Positions 15,258 to 22,892 of a stretch of 34,536 bases of DNA are shown in pieces (position 1 is the first letter of the stretch; every line of letters starts with the position of its first letter). Source of the DNA: Streptomyces sp. MBT53 (GTDB lineage Bacteria; Actinomycetota; Actinomycetes; Streptomycetales; Streptomycetaceae); NCBI RefSeq assembly GCF_016654115.1, contig NZ_JAEQAZ010000093.1, forward strand, positions 1-34,536, read 5' to 3'. Made by a program: the position numbers and the translations under genes. The notes under the pieces are model-generated. The model had not been told where the DNA came from. It did not search any database and saw only the letters and a program-made list of their open reading frames with translations.

Positions 15258-15494
15258 CTAGCCCGCCGACCGGTCCTTGCCGTCGGCGTCACGCGCGCTC
15301 TCGGCGAGCCGGTCCAGCAGCCCCTGCGCCTTGTCGACCGCGCCGTCGATCTGCTCGCTGTGCTTGCCGTCCGTCTTCTCGTCGACGAACTCACCGGCCT
15401 TCTCCAGCCCGTCGGAGATCGTGTCCCCGTGCTCCTCGGCGATCTCCTCGGCCTTGTCCTTGAGCTTCCCCAGGTCTCCCAGGTTGTCGAACAC
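15258..15494 (-). CDS. MT0933/Rv0909-type antitoxin-like protein
   Basis: The 78-residue, strongly acidic helical protein starts at GTG 15494 (VFDNLGDLGKLKDKAEEIAE) with GAGGGGG upstream. The segment LEKAGEFVDEKTDGKHSEQI followed by DKAQGLLDRL matches the pattern of the MT0933 antitoxin family of actinobacteria. No toxin gene of the usual partner type lies next to it, so it may be an orphan or may act in stress tolerance instead. It converges with the chitinase gene across the shared terminator. Confidence 0.8.
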   Translation of the reverse strand: MFDNLGDLGKLKDKAEEIAEEHGDTISDGLEKAGEFVDEKTDGKHSEQIDGAVDKAQGLLDRLAESARDADGKDRSAG

Positions 15495-15624
15495 GGCGGA
15501 TCCCCCTCGTTGCAACGGCGTTGCCCGGTCAGGGACATGGTCCTCACGACAGGCCCCGCAGGACAAGGTGGCCCCGGCGCAACCGCCCCGGCGGACGGAG
15601 GCGCGGGGCGGGCGTGTTCGGGGC

Positions 15625-15771
15625 GCGGTCGCGTCGCACGGGCCCTTGGGCGAGTTGCCGGTGTGGACCGACGAAGGCGCCACCCCGGCGGCTCTGGAGT
15701 ACGCCTGGGGCACCGACGAGATGCCGACCGCGCCGCCGGCCGCCGATGCCGTACGGCTCTCCGTGCGCTGA
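15625..15771 (+). pseudogene. Possible 3' fragment of an unidentified gene
   Basis: In the 368-bp gap 15495-15862 one plus-strand frame ending at TGA 15769-15771 reads ELPVWTDEGATPAALEYAWG and continues to AADAVRLSVR. Third codon positions are almost all G or C (about 35 of 39), as in real genes here, and the composition looks like protein. No start codon with a ribosome site precedes it, and the coding character fades upstream of about 15625. I read it as the tail of a lost gene. The rest of the gap has no supported feature. Confidence 0.35.
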
Positions 15772-15862
15772 CCCGCCCCGTCTGAAACATTCCTGTGGGT
15801 CCACCGCATCAATGAAGTGAGGGCGGTGCGGGCAACAGCCCGCGGGGGCAGGGGGAAACGGT

Positions 15863-16381
15863 ATGAGACGACAGGGACGCGCCGACGAGTACGCGGAGTT
15901 CGCCGCCGCACGCGCCGGGCATCTCTATCGGTCCGCCTGTCTGCTGACCGCCGGGGACACGCATCTCGCCGAGGACCTGGTGCAGGAGACCCTCGGCAAG
16001 CTGTACGTCGGCTGGGGTCGGATGTCCCGGATCGGCAACCCCGCCGGGTACGCGCAGACCGTGCTCACCCGTACGTACCTCGCCCACCAGCGGCGCCGCA
16101 GCAGCACCGAGCGCGCCACCGACGTACTGCCCGACCGGCCCGACCCCGGCGGCGCCGCCGGTGACACACCCCTGCGGCTGACCCTGCTCCAGGCCCTGTC
16201 CCGGCTGCCCGCGAAGGACCGTGCCGTGGTCGTCCTGCGCTACTGGGAGGACCGGTCCGTCGAGGAGACCGCCGACGTCATGCACGTCAGCTCGGCCGCC
16301 GTACGCACCCGCTGCGTCCGCGCGCTGGGGCGGCTGCGGGAACTCCTCGGCGAGAACCTCGACGAGTACGCCCGCCCCTGA
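15863..16381 (+). CDS. SigE-family ECF RNA polymerase sigma factor
   Basis: The 172-residue sigma factor has region 2 (about 5-75; YAEFAAARAGHLYRSACLLT, LAEDLVQETLGKLYVGW, GYAQTVLTRTYLAHQRR) and region 4 (about 105-165; LLQALSRLPAKDRAVVVLRY, RSVEETADVMHVSSAAVRTR). This is the short SigE-family layout of Streptomyces ECF factors. ATG 15863 has GGGGGAAA upstream. The next gene, 53 bp downstream, encodes a single-pass membrane protein that may act as its anti-sigma factor. A GAAAC element near 15784 could be an autoregulated -35, but I could not find a matching -10. Confidence 0.92.
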   Translation: MRRQGRADEYAEFAAARAGHLYRSACLLTAGDTHLAEDLVQETLGKLYVGWGRMSRIGNPAGYAQTVLTRTYLAHQRRRSSTERATDVLPDRPDPGGAAGDTPLRLTLLQALSRLPAKDRAVVVLRYWEDRSVEETADVMHVSSAAVRTRCVRALGRLRELLGENLDEYARP

Positions 16382-16434
16382 CCTCCCCGCACATCCATCC
16401 CGCCAACACCCCCTATGCGAAACGGTGGTTCGCC

Positions 16435-17676
16435 ATGCCCGACGCACACCCCAGCGACAGCGCCGACCCCTTCGAGACACGGCTCGCCGCCGGTCTCCGG
16501 GACGCGGGCGACGCCTTCGAGACCGACCGGGCCGCGCTCGTCACCGCGGGTGCCCTCAAGGGACGACGGCGGCTGCTGCGACGCCGGAACGCCGCGGTGA
16601 TGAGCGGCGCGGCCGGTATCGCCCTCGTCGGCGTCGGCACGGCCGTGCTCCTGCCGAGCGGCTCCCCCGACGTACAGGGTTCCCCGGCCACGTCCACCCG
16701 CGCCTCCGCCTCCTCAGCTCCCGCTCCCGTGTCCGGCAAGGACCTGTTCATGCTGCTCGGGCGCCAGATGGGCGACGGCGAGTACACCAAGATCGAGACC
16801 CGTGGAACGGACGAGGGACCGGCGCCGTACGTCCATGCCGTCTACGACGACGGGAAGGGCAAGTCGGCCGTGGAACTGAGCCTGGGCCGGGTGGAGCCGG
16901 GGAGCGACGAGGCGCGGCAGGCCACCACGTGCCCGGCGAAGGTGTTCACGCACTACGACGCGTGCCGCACCAGCCGGCTGGCGGACGGTTCGGTGGTCAT
17001 GGTCCTTCAGGGGTACGAGTATCCCGACCGCCGGGTGGACACCAAGTTGTGGAGCGCGGAACTCGTCACCCCGCAGGGGCAGCACGTGAGCGTGAGCGAG
17101 TGGAACGCCGCCGCCGAGAAGGACTCACCGATCACCAGGCCCCAACCGCCGCTGTCCCCCGCCCGGTTGACGAACCTCGTGGCTTCGAAGGAATGGCGGA
17201 AGGTCATCGACGCGATTCCCGAGCAGACGCCGACGGCGACCCCGGCACCGGGCGACACCGCGTTCGGCGCTCCCGTCGCCCCGACCCTCAAGAGCCTGCT
17301 GCCGAAGGGACTTACCGTCTCCGACAGCAGCGGTGACGACACCGGGTTCGGCTATCTCGTCGTCGACGACGGCAAGGGCAAGACCCTCGTCCAGGTCAAC
17401 GTCCAGGCGAACATGTCCGACGTCGAGGGCGACCTCTTCGGCTCGGACGCGGAAGTCCTGTCCGACGGCACGAAGGTCGCCGAGCACCAGGGGCCCGGCG
17501 AGAAGGGCGGCTCGGGTGTCGTGATGTGGACCGTCGACACCATCCGCACCGACGGCACACGCGTGGTGGTCAGCGCCTTCAACTCCGGTGCCCAGGACAC
17601 CCCTTCGACCCGCAAGACCCCGGCCCTGACGATGAAGCAGCTCCGGGCGATCGCCCTCAGCTCGAAGTGGCGGTAA
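16435..17676 (+). CDS. Single-pass membrane protein, candidate anti-sigma partner
   Basis: The 413-residue protein has a short cytoplasmic N-terminus (about 1-52; PFETRLAAGLRDAGDAFETD, GRRRLLRRRN), one membrane helix (about 54-73; VMSGAAGIALVGVGTAVLL), a Ser/Pro/Thr linker and a large exported domain. The exported part appears to hold two related halves: VYDDGKGKSAVELSLGRV and VVDDGKGKTLVQVNVQANM share DDGKGK plus a following beta strand, suggesting an internal duplication. The size, topology and place after a SigE-family gene fit an anti-sigma or sensor role. I see no zinc anti-sigma HxxxCxxC motif, so this is inference. The best start is ATG 16435 with GGTGG 6 bases upstream. Confidence 0.75.
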   Translation: MPDAHPSDSADPFETRLAAGLRDAGDAFETDRAALVTAGALKGRRRLLRRRNAAVMSGAAGIALVGVGTAVLLPSGSPDVQGSPATSTRASASSAPAPVSGKDLFMLLGRQMGDGEYTKIETRGTDEGPAPYVHAVYDDGKGKSAVELSLGRVEPGSDEARQATTCPAKVFTHYDACRTSRLADGSVVMVLQGYEYPDRRVDTKLWSAELVTPQGQHVSVSEWNAAAEKDSPITRPQPPLSPARLTNLVASKEWRKVIDAIPEQTPTATPAPGDTAFGAPVAPTLKSLLPKGLTVSDSSGDDTGFGYLVVDDGKGKTLVQVNVQANMSDVEGDLFGSDAEVLSDGTKVAEHQGPGEKGGSGVVMWTVDTIRTDGTRVVVSAFNSGAQDTPSTRKTPALTMKQLRAIALSSKWR

Positions 17677-17700
17677 TCCGGCCACCGACTTGGGACACCC

Positions 17701-17729
17701 TTGACCTGACCATGCCAACACATCAACAT
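17701..17729 (+). promoter_or_regulatory. Candidate promoter of the carboxypeptidase gene
   Basis: TTGACC (17701-17706), a 17-bp spacer and CAACAT (17724-17729) lie 110 bp before the carboxypeptidase ATG, giving an untranslated leader of about 100 bases. The -10 is a moderate match. Confidence 0.4.
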
Positions 17730-17839
17730 AGGCGCCACACAGGAACACCCGGAGGGACCCGCACAGGAACTCCCCACCCGCACGCCGTACTTCACGCACG
17801 TCGCACTGAAACACCCCCCAACTCCAGCAAGGAGATTTC

Positions 17840-19204
17840 ATGCGACTTCGCACACGCGGCTCAGGCGCCCGGAGCGGCAGACGTACCGCCGCGCTCGCCG
17901 CCCTGATGGCCCTCGCCCTCGCCGCCCCCGTCGCGGAGACGGCCACGGCGGCGAAGGCCACCACCGGCAGCGCACGGCAGGCCGCCCCGGCCGCGGACGA
18001 CATCCGCCAGTACGAGATCCACGTCGACCACAACACCCCGGTCACGCGCACGGCCATCGCGGCGGCCGGCGTCACCGTGGACGAGTCCGACGAGGAGACC
18101 GTGGTCGTCTCCGGCCGCGCCGCGCAGATCAAGCAGCTGCGCCAACAGGGCTACACCGTCTCGCTGTTGGGCGCGGCACCGGACCGTTCCTCGGCGGCGG
18201 ACGGCGCACGGCTCCTCGACTTCCCCTCGGCCGACTCGAAGTACCACAACTACGCCGAGGCGAACGCGGAGATCGACCAGCGGCTCGCCGCCTACCCGGG
18301 CATCATGAGCAAGAAGGTGATCGGCAAGTCGTACCAGGGCCGGGACATCGTCGCCATCAAGGTCAGCGACAACGTGGCCACCGACGAGAACGAGCCCGAG
18401 GTCCTCTTCACCTTCCACCAGCACGCGCGCGAACACCTCACGGTGGAGATGGCGTTGTACCTGCTGCGCGAGCTGGGCGCGGGCTACGGCACCGACTCCC
18501 GCGTCACGAACATCGTCAACAGCCGCGAGATCTGGATCGTGCCCGACCTCAACCCGGACGGCGGCGAGTACGACATCGCGACCGGCGCCTACCGGTCCTG
18601 GCGCAAGAACCGGCAGCCCAACTCCGGCTCCAGTTACGTCGGTACGGACCTCAACCGGAACTGGAACTACAAGTGGGGCTGCTGCGGCGGCTCTTCGGGC
18701 TCGACCTCGTCCGAGACCTACCGGGGCGCGTCCGCCGAGTCGGCGCCCGAGGTGAAGGTCGTCGCGGACTTCGTACGGAGCCGGGTCGTCGGCGGGAAGC
18801 AGCAGATCACCGCGGGCATCGACTTCCACACGTACAGCGAACTGGTGCTGTGGCCCTTCGGATACACGTACTCCGACACGGCCACCGGGATGACCGCGGA
18901 CGACGCCGCCGCGTTCAAGGCGGTCGGACAGAAGATGGGCGCGAGCAACGGCTACACGGCCGAGCAGTCCAGCGACCTGTACATCACGGACGGTTCGATC
19001 GACGACTACCTCTGGGGCAGTCAGAAGATCTTCGACTACACCTTCGAGATGTACCCGACGTCCAGTTCCGCGGGCGGTTTCTACCCGCCCGACGAGGTCA
19101 TCGAGCGGGAGACCTCACGGAACCGGGACGCGGTGTTCCAACTGCTGGAGAACGCGGACTGCATGTACCGGTCCATAGGCAAGCAGGCCCAGTACTGCAG
19201 CTAG
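17840..19204 (+). CDS. Secreted M14-family zinc carboxypeptidase
   Basis: The 454-residue precursor has an Ala-rich signal peptide (about 14-38), a propeptide-like domain (about 55-128; YEIHVDHNTPVTRTAI, VVVSGRAAQIKQLRQQGY) and an M14 catalytic domain (about 133-454). Zinc ligands are H195 and E198 in HQHAREH and H330 in DFHTYSE. DLNRNW (270-275) forms part of the substrate pocket, and E403 in TFEMYP is the catalytic Glu. It should cut C-terminal residues from extracellular peptides. AAGGAGATTTC directly precedes ATG 17840, a near-perfect ribosome site. It converges on the acidic protein gene. Confidence 0.93.
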   Translation: MRLRTRGSGARSGRRTAALAALMALALAAPVAETATAAKATTGSARQAAPAADDIRQYEIHVDHNTPVTRTAIAAAGVTVDESDEETVVVSGRAAQIKQLRQQGYTVSLLGAAPDRSSAADGARLLDFPSADSKYHNYAEANAEIDQRLAAYPGIMSKKVIGKSYQGRDIVAIKVSDNVATDENEPEVLFTFHQHAREHLTVEMALYLLRELGAGYGTDSRVTNIVNSREIWIVPDLNPDGGEYDIATGAYRSWRKNRQPNSGSSYVGTDLNRNWNYKWGCCGGSSGSTSSETYRGASAESAPEVKVVADFVRSRVVGGKQQITAGIDFHTYSELVLWPFGYTYSDTATGMTADDAAAFKAVGQKMGASNGYTAEQSSDLYITDGSIDDYLWGSQKIFDYTFEMYPTSSSAGGFYPPDEVIERETSRNRDAVFQLLENADCMYRSIGKQAQYCS

Positions 19205-19224
19205 CCACTCGTCCGGCCGGCTAG
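19201..19224. terminator. Palindrome enclosing both convergent stop codons
   Basis: CTAGCC (19201-19206) pairs with GGCTAG (19219-19224) across a GC-rich 12-base loop. The TAG of the carboxypeptidase gene and the TAG of the minus-strand gene both lie inside the arms. It is a possible weak shared terminator; there is no U-tract. Confidence 0.35.
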
Positions 19225-19877
19225 TCCTTGCGGACCTCGGCCTCCGCCTCGGCGAGCGCGGCTTCGTCCACCTCGGCGGACTCGTCGTCCTCGTCCTCGT
19301 CGCCGTCCTCGAAGTACGCGTCGAGGACGGCGTCGAGCTGCGTCTCCCACTCGGCGAACCGGCTCCTGGCCGCCGCCTCGATCTCGATCGGGTACCAGCG
19401 GCGGTCGGGCGTGTGCACCGTGATGGTGAACCGCTTGCCGAAGCGCGGGGTCTCGGTCTCGACGGCCCCGATCTCGTCCCAGCGGAACTCGCACGCCTGG
19501 TCGTCCAGGCGCAGTCGTACGCCCTTCCCGTCCGCGACGATCTCGGCCCGCCGGTCGGAGGCCTCGAAGACGGGCCCGTCGGACTCGTCCTCCTCGCCGT
19601 CGGCGTCGTCGTCCTCGACGGTGGCCTGCTCGGCCTCCGCCTCCCCGACGTCCGCCTTGTCCGCCGACGACTCCTCCGGCTCCGCCGCCTCGGCCGTAGC
19701 GTCCTCGGGCTCCGCGTCCCGCGGCTTCGTGTCCTCCGGTGCGTCGGAGGACACGGCGGGTGCGGTGAGCCCGGGGACGAAGGCCGGGTCGAATCCGGCG
19801 CCCTCCAGGGGCTGGCTGCTCGAACCTATGCGCTGCTCCACAGCGCGAAGTATGGTCGACGATCCTGTGTCGGACAC
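19221..19877 (-). CDS. Acidic protein with PH-like C-terminal domain, function unknown
   Basis: The 218-residue protein starts at GTG 19877 (VSDTGSSTILRAVEQRIG) with GGGG 7 bases upstream. Residues about 40-105 are low-complexity Glu/Asp/Ala/Ser. Residues about 108-190 form a beta-rich, PH-like domain (AEIVADGKGVRLRLDDQACE, FRWDEIGAVETET, RFTITVHTPDRRWYPIEIEA), ending in a very acidic tail. It has no signal peptide or membrane segment, so it is probably cytoplasmic. The exact family is not recognised. It may bind a basic partner through its acidic segments (inference). Upstream lies the permease gene remnant. Confidence 0.78.
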   Translation of the reverse strand: MSDTGSSTILRAVEQRIGSSSQPLEGAGFDPAFVPGLTAPAVSSDAPEDTKPRDAEPEDATAEAAEPEESSADKADVGEAEAEQATVEDDDADGEEDESDGPVFEASDRRAEIVADGKGVRLRLDDQACEFRWDEIGAVETETPRFGKRFTITVHTPDRRWYPIEIEAAARSRFAEWETQLDAVLDAYFEDGDEDEDDESAEVDEAALAEAEAEVRKD

Positions 19878-19917
19878 AGCCAGCCCCTACTTCGTTATCA
19901 GACGCCTACACGAACTT

Positions 19918-20109
19918 CTAGACGAAGACGCTCAATACGGCCGCCACCGCGAACCCCGCCACCGACAGCGCGCTCCGCGCGCGGGCCCCGTCGTTGACAC
20001 GCGAGGCGAAGACCGAGCCCGCCGAGGCGGAACCGCCGCTCTTCGCACCCGCCACAGCGGGAGCGACCGCCGCCGGCCGGCCGAAGACCGTGCCGACCGA
20101 CCGCGACGA
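19918..20109 (-). pseudogene. Decayed 3' end of a second GntP-family permease gene
   Basis: In the frame ending at TAG (19918-19920) the minus strand reads SASAGSVFASRVNDG and then SALSVAGFAVAAVLSVFV. The intact permease just upstream in the same orientation ends SAGSIFASHVNDG...SVLSVAGFAVAAVLSLFV. The copy lacks about 23 residues between these blocks, and its 5' part is lost beyond about 20060. Many synonymous differences show that the copy is old. The sequence CCTACACGAAC occurs at both gene ends (about 19905 and 20125). It is best read as the remnant of a tandem duplication or of a replaced paralogue. Confidence 0.8.
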
Positions 20110-20125
20110 TCACACCGCCCGCCAC

Positions 20126-21601
20126 CTACACGAACAGACTCAACACCGCCGCCACCGCAAACCCAGCAACAGACAACACCGACTCCAGCACCGTCCACGT
20201 CCTCAACGTGTCCCGCTCACTGATCCCGAAGTACTTCGCCACCATCCAGAAGCCGCCGTCATTGACGTGCGAGGCGAAGATCGAGCCCGCCGAGATCGCC
20301 ATGATGACGAGCGCGACGAAGGCCTGGGAGTGGTCGCCCTCGGACAGCAGCGGGGCCACGATGCCTGCCGTGGTCACGATCGCGACCGTCGCCGAGCCCT
20401 GGGCCACGCGCAGGACCAGGGAGATCAGGTAGGCGAGGACCAGCACTGGCAGGCCTACGTCGTGGAAGGTGTCCGAGAGGGCCTGGGCGACGCCGCTCGC
20501 CTTGAGGACGGCGCCGAAGACCCCGCCCGCGCCGACGACCAGGATGATGTTGCCGACCGGCTTGAGGGACGCGGTGGAGACGGTCTCCAGGGACTTGCGC
20601 GACCAGCCCCGTCGTAGACCCAGGAGGTAGTACGCGAGGAGGAGCGCGATGGTGAGGGCGACGAAGGGGCTGCCGAAGAACTCCACCACCGAGCGGCCCG
20701 TGGACGGGTCGAAGGCGATCGACGAGAAGGTGGCCGCGAGGATGAGGACCAAGGGCGTGCCGATGATCGCGAGGACCGTGCCGAGCGCCACCGGCTTCTC
20801 CTGCGGTACGACACCGGACTCGCGCTGCTCGTCGATGACCGCCTGCTTCGCCTCGGCCGCCGCCTCGACCATGTCCTGCGGTACGGCGACGAAGATCCGC
20901 TTGCCGATCCAGGCCGCGTAGGCCCACGCGGCGAGGACGGCGGGGATGCCGACGACGATGCCCATGAGGATGACCCAGCCGAGCTGGACGTGGAGGAGAC
21001 CCGCTGCCGCCACCGGGCCGGGGTGCGGCGGGAGGAACGCGTGGGTCATCGACAGGCCCGCGAGCAGCGGCAGGCAGTAGAGCAGGATCGACTTGCCGCC
21101 GCGCTTGGCGGCCGCGTACACGATCGGTGCGAGAACGAAGATGCCGACGTCGAAGAAGACCGGGATACCGAAGATCAGGCCGGTGAGGCCCATGGCGAGG
21201 GGGGCTCGCTTCTCGCCGAAGAGATTGAGCAGCCTCGACGCCAACACCTCTGCGCCGCCGCTGACTTCGAGGATCGCGCCGAGCATCGTGCCGAGGCCGA
21301 TGATGATCGCGACATGGCCGAGGATGCCGCCCATGCCGGACTCGATGGTGGAGACGGCGTCGGAGCGCTGGACCGTGCCGAAGAGTTCGGTGACGGACAG
21401 ACCGGCCAGCAGGCCGACGGTTATGGAGACGGCGAGGAGGGCCACGAAGGGCTGGAGTCTGACCTTGATGATCAGGAAGAGCAGAAGCGCGATACCGATG
21501 GCGGCGACCGTCAACAGGCCTGCGGTGCCGTCGAAGAGGAGGAGCAGGCCTCCGGTGTGGGGTGGGGTCACGGGGGCGGTGGCGGCGAGCGGTAGGGACA
21601 T
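20126..21601 (-). CDS. GntP-family gluconate/organic acid:H+ symporter
   Basis: The 491-residue permease has about 12-14 membrane segments. GntP-family signatures visible are VGLLAGLSVTELFGTVQ, HVAIIIGLGTMLGAILEVSG, GLIFGIPVFFDVGIFVLAP, MTHAFLPPHPGPVAAAGLL, ILVVGAGGVFGAVLKASG and RVAQGSATVAIVTTAGIVAP, then SAGSIFASHVNDGGFWMV. Members carry gluconate and related sugar acids, and DsdX carries D-serine, so substrate cannot be fixed from sequence. ATG 21601 has GAGGA 7 bases upstream. It is the last gene of the kinase-IclR-RidA-GntP series, 125 bp after RidA. Context suggests an amino- or sugar-acid substrate. Confidence 0.93.
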   Translation of the reverse strand: MSLPLAATAPVTPPHTGGLLLLFDGTAGLLTVAAIGIALLLFLIIKVRLQPFVALLAVSITVGLLAGLSVTELFGTVQRSDAVSTIESGMGGILGHVAIIIGLGTMLGAILEVSGGAEVLASRLLNLFGEKRAPLAMGLTGLIFGIPVFFDVGIFVLAPIVYAAAKRGGKSILLYCLPLLAGLSMTHAFLPPHPGPVAAAGLLHVQLGWVILMGIVVGIPAVLAAWAYAAWIGKRIFVAVPQDMVEAAAEAKQAVIDEQRESGVVPQEKPVALGTVLAIIGTPLVLILAATFSSIAFDPSTGRSVVEFFGSPFVALTIALLLAYYLLGLRRGWSRKSLETVSTASLKPVGNIILVVGAGGVFGAVLKASGVAQALSDTFHDVGLPVLVLAYLISLVLRVAQGSATVAIVTTAGIVAPLLSEGDHSQAFVALVIMAISAGSIFASHVNDGGFWMVAKYFGISERDTLRTWTVLESVLSVAGFAVAAVLSLFV

Positions 21602-21726
21602 GTGGGGGTCCTCGGGGTCGTCGTAGGAGCATGGGGCTTTCGGGCAGGGGGGATCGCGGCGCGGCACCCCGAGAGGTGCCGAACCGTCGTACGGTGTGCG
21701 GGAGTTGGGGCGGTACCAGCTCGGTG

Positions 21727-22131
21727 CTAGCCCAGAACGGCCAGCGCGTCGATCTCGATGAGCAGGCCGGCGGGGAGGCCGACGTAGACCGTCGTGCGCG
21801 CGGCGGGGACCTCGACGAGGCCCTCGAAGTACTCGTTGTAGATCGCGTTCATCTCGGCGAAGTGGTCCACGTCCGTCAGATAGACGCGGAGCATCATCAC
21901 GTCCTCCCAGCTCGCGCCGCCCTCCTCCAGGATCGCCCGGACGTTGGCGAGGGTCTGGAGGGTCTGCTCGCGCAGGGTCGGGCCGGCCGGTGTGGGCGGC
22001 CTGCCCTCCTCGGCGGGGAGGAAGCCGACCTGGCCGGCGACCTGGAGGATGTTCCCCTTGCGGACGCCGTGCGAGAACTTCGCGGGCGGGGCGGTGTGGG
22101 TCTTGGGGGTGAGGGCGGTCTTCTCGGTCAT
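21727..22131 (-). CDS. RidA-family enamine/imine deaminase
   Basis: The 134-residue RidA/YjgF-family protein contains the family signatures GVRKGNILQVAGQVGFLP, LANVRAILEEGGASWEDVM, LRVYLTDVDHFAEMNAIYNE and ARTTVYVGLPAGLLIEIDAL. R112 and E126 match the substrate-carboxylate Arg and the Glu needed for deaminase activity in RidA. Such proteins hydrolyse reactive enamines or imines released by PLP dehydratases, so the PLP deaminase encoded across the divergent promoter is a natural partner. ATG 22131 overlaps the IclR stop by 4 bp (ATGA). Confidence 0.93.
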   Translation of the reverse strand: MTEKTALTPKTHTAPPAKFSHGVRKGNILQVAGQVGFLPAEEGRPPTPAGPTLREQTLQTLANVRAILEEGGASWEDVMMLRVYLTDVDHFAEMNAIYNEYFEGLVEVPAARTTVYVGLPAGLLIEIDALAVLG

Positions 22132-22892
22132 GAGGTGGCTTCCTTGACGGGGGTTCTGCCGGAGTACTCCCCACTGATGGCGTCCGCCGTACGACGGACC
22201 AGCGGGAGCAGGGTGAGGAGTTCGTCGGCGGTGACGACGACGTTGGGCGCGGAGACCGACATCGCGGCGACCACGCGTCCGTCGGCGCCCCGGATCGGCG
22301 CGGCGACGCAGTTGATGGACTCTTCGTGGCCGCCGAGGTCGGTGGCCCAGCCCTGTTCCCGCACCTTCTCCAACTCCCGCAGGAAAGCGGGGGCGTTGGG
22401 GGTGGAGCGGGCGGTGTACATGGGGTAGTCGAGCTTGTCGGCGAGGACCCGCCGCTCGGTCTCCGGAAGGTCGGCGAGGAGCAGTTTCGCGACCCCCGCG
22501 ACGGTGATCGCGACGGGCTTCCCGATCCGCGAGTACATGCGCACGGGGTAGCGGCTCTCCACCTTGTCGATGTAGAGGACCTCGTTCTCCTCGTACACCG
22601 CGAGGTGGACGGTATGACCGCACTGTTCGTTGAGGCGTACGAGATGGGGGTGGGCGATCTCGCGGATGTCGAGGTTCTCCATCGCCTCCTGGGCGAGGGC
22701 GATGAGGCGGGCGCCGAGGCGGTAGCGCTGGTCGGACTGGCGGTAGACGAGGCCGTGTTCGTGCAGGGTGCGCAGGAGGCGCAGGGCCGTCGACTTGTGG
22801 ACGTCGAGGCGCTCGGCGACCTGGCCGAGGTCGGCGGGGCCCTCGGCGAGCAGCGGCAGGATGCTGAGCGCGCGGTCGACGGTCTGACTCAT
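22128..22892 (-). CDS. IclR-family transcriptional regulator
   Basis: The 254-residue regulator has an N-terminal winged helix (about 1-65; TVDRALSILPLLAEGPADLG, VAERLDVHKSTALRLLRTLH) and a C-terminal effector domain (about 75-245; EENEVLYIDKVESRYPVRMY, AGVAKLLLADLPE, NCVAAPIRGADGRVVAAMSV). It overlaps the kinase stop by 4 bp and the RidA start by 4 bp, so it is cotranscribed with the pathway. It probably represses both arms of the divergent cluster by binding the palindrome at 24036-24052. The effector is likely a pathway sugar acid or amino acid (inference). Confidence 0.93.
   Translation of the reverse strand: MSQTVDRALSILPLLAEGPADLGQVAERLDVHKSTALRLLRTLHEHGLVYRQSDQRYRLGARLIALAQEAMENLDIREIAHPHLVRLNEQCGHTVHLAVYEENEVLYIDKVESRYPVRMYSRIGKPVAITVAGVAKLLLADLPETERRVLADKLDYPMYTARSTPNAPAFLRELEKVREQGWATDLGGHEESINCVAAPIRGADGRVVAAMSVSAPNVVVTADELLTLLPLVRRTADAISGEYSGRTPVKEATS

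Noticed and set aside
15780..15862. Autoregulated ECF promoter with GAAAC -35 before the sigma gene
   Set aside because: A GAAAC element exists near 15784, but I could not find a matching -10 at the right spacing.
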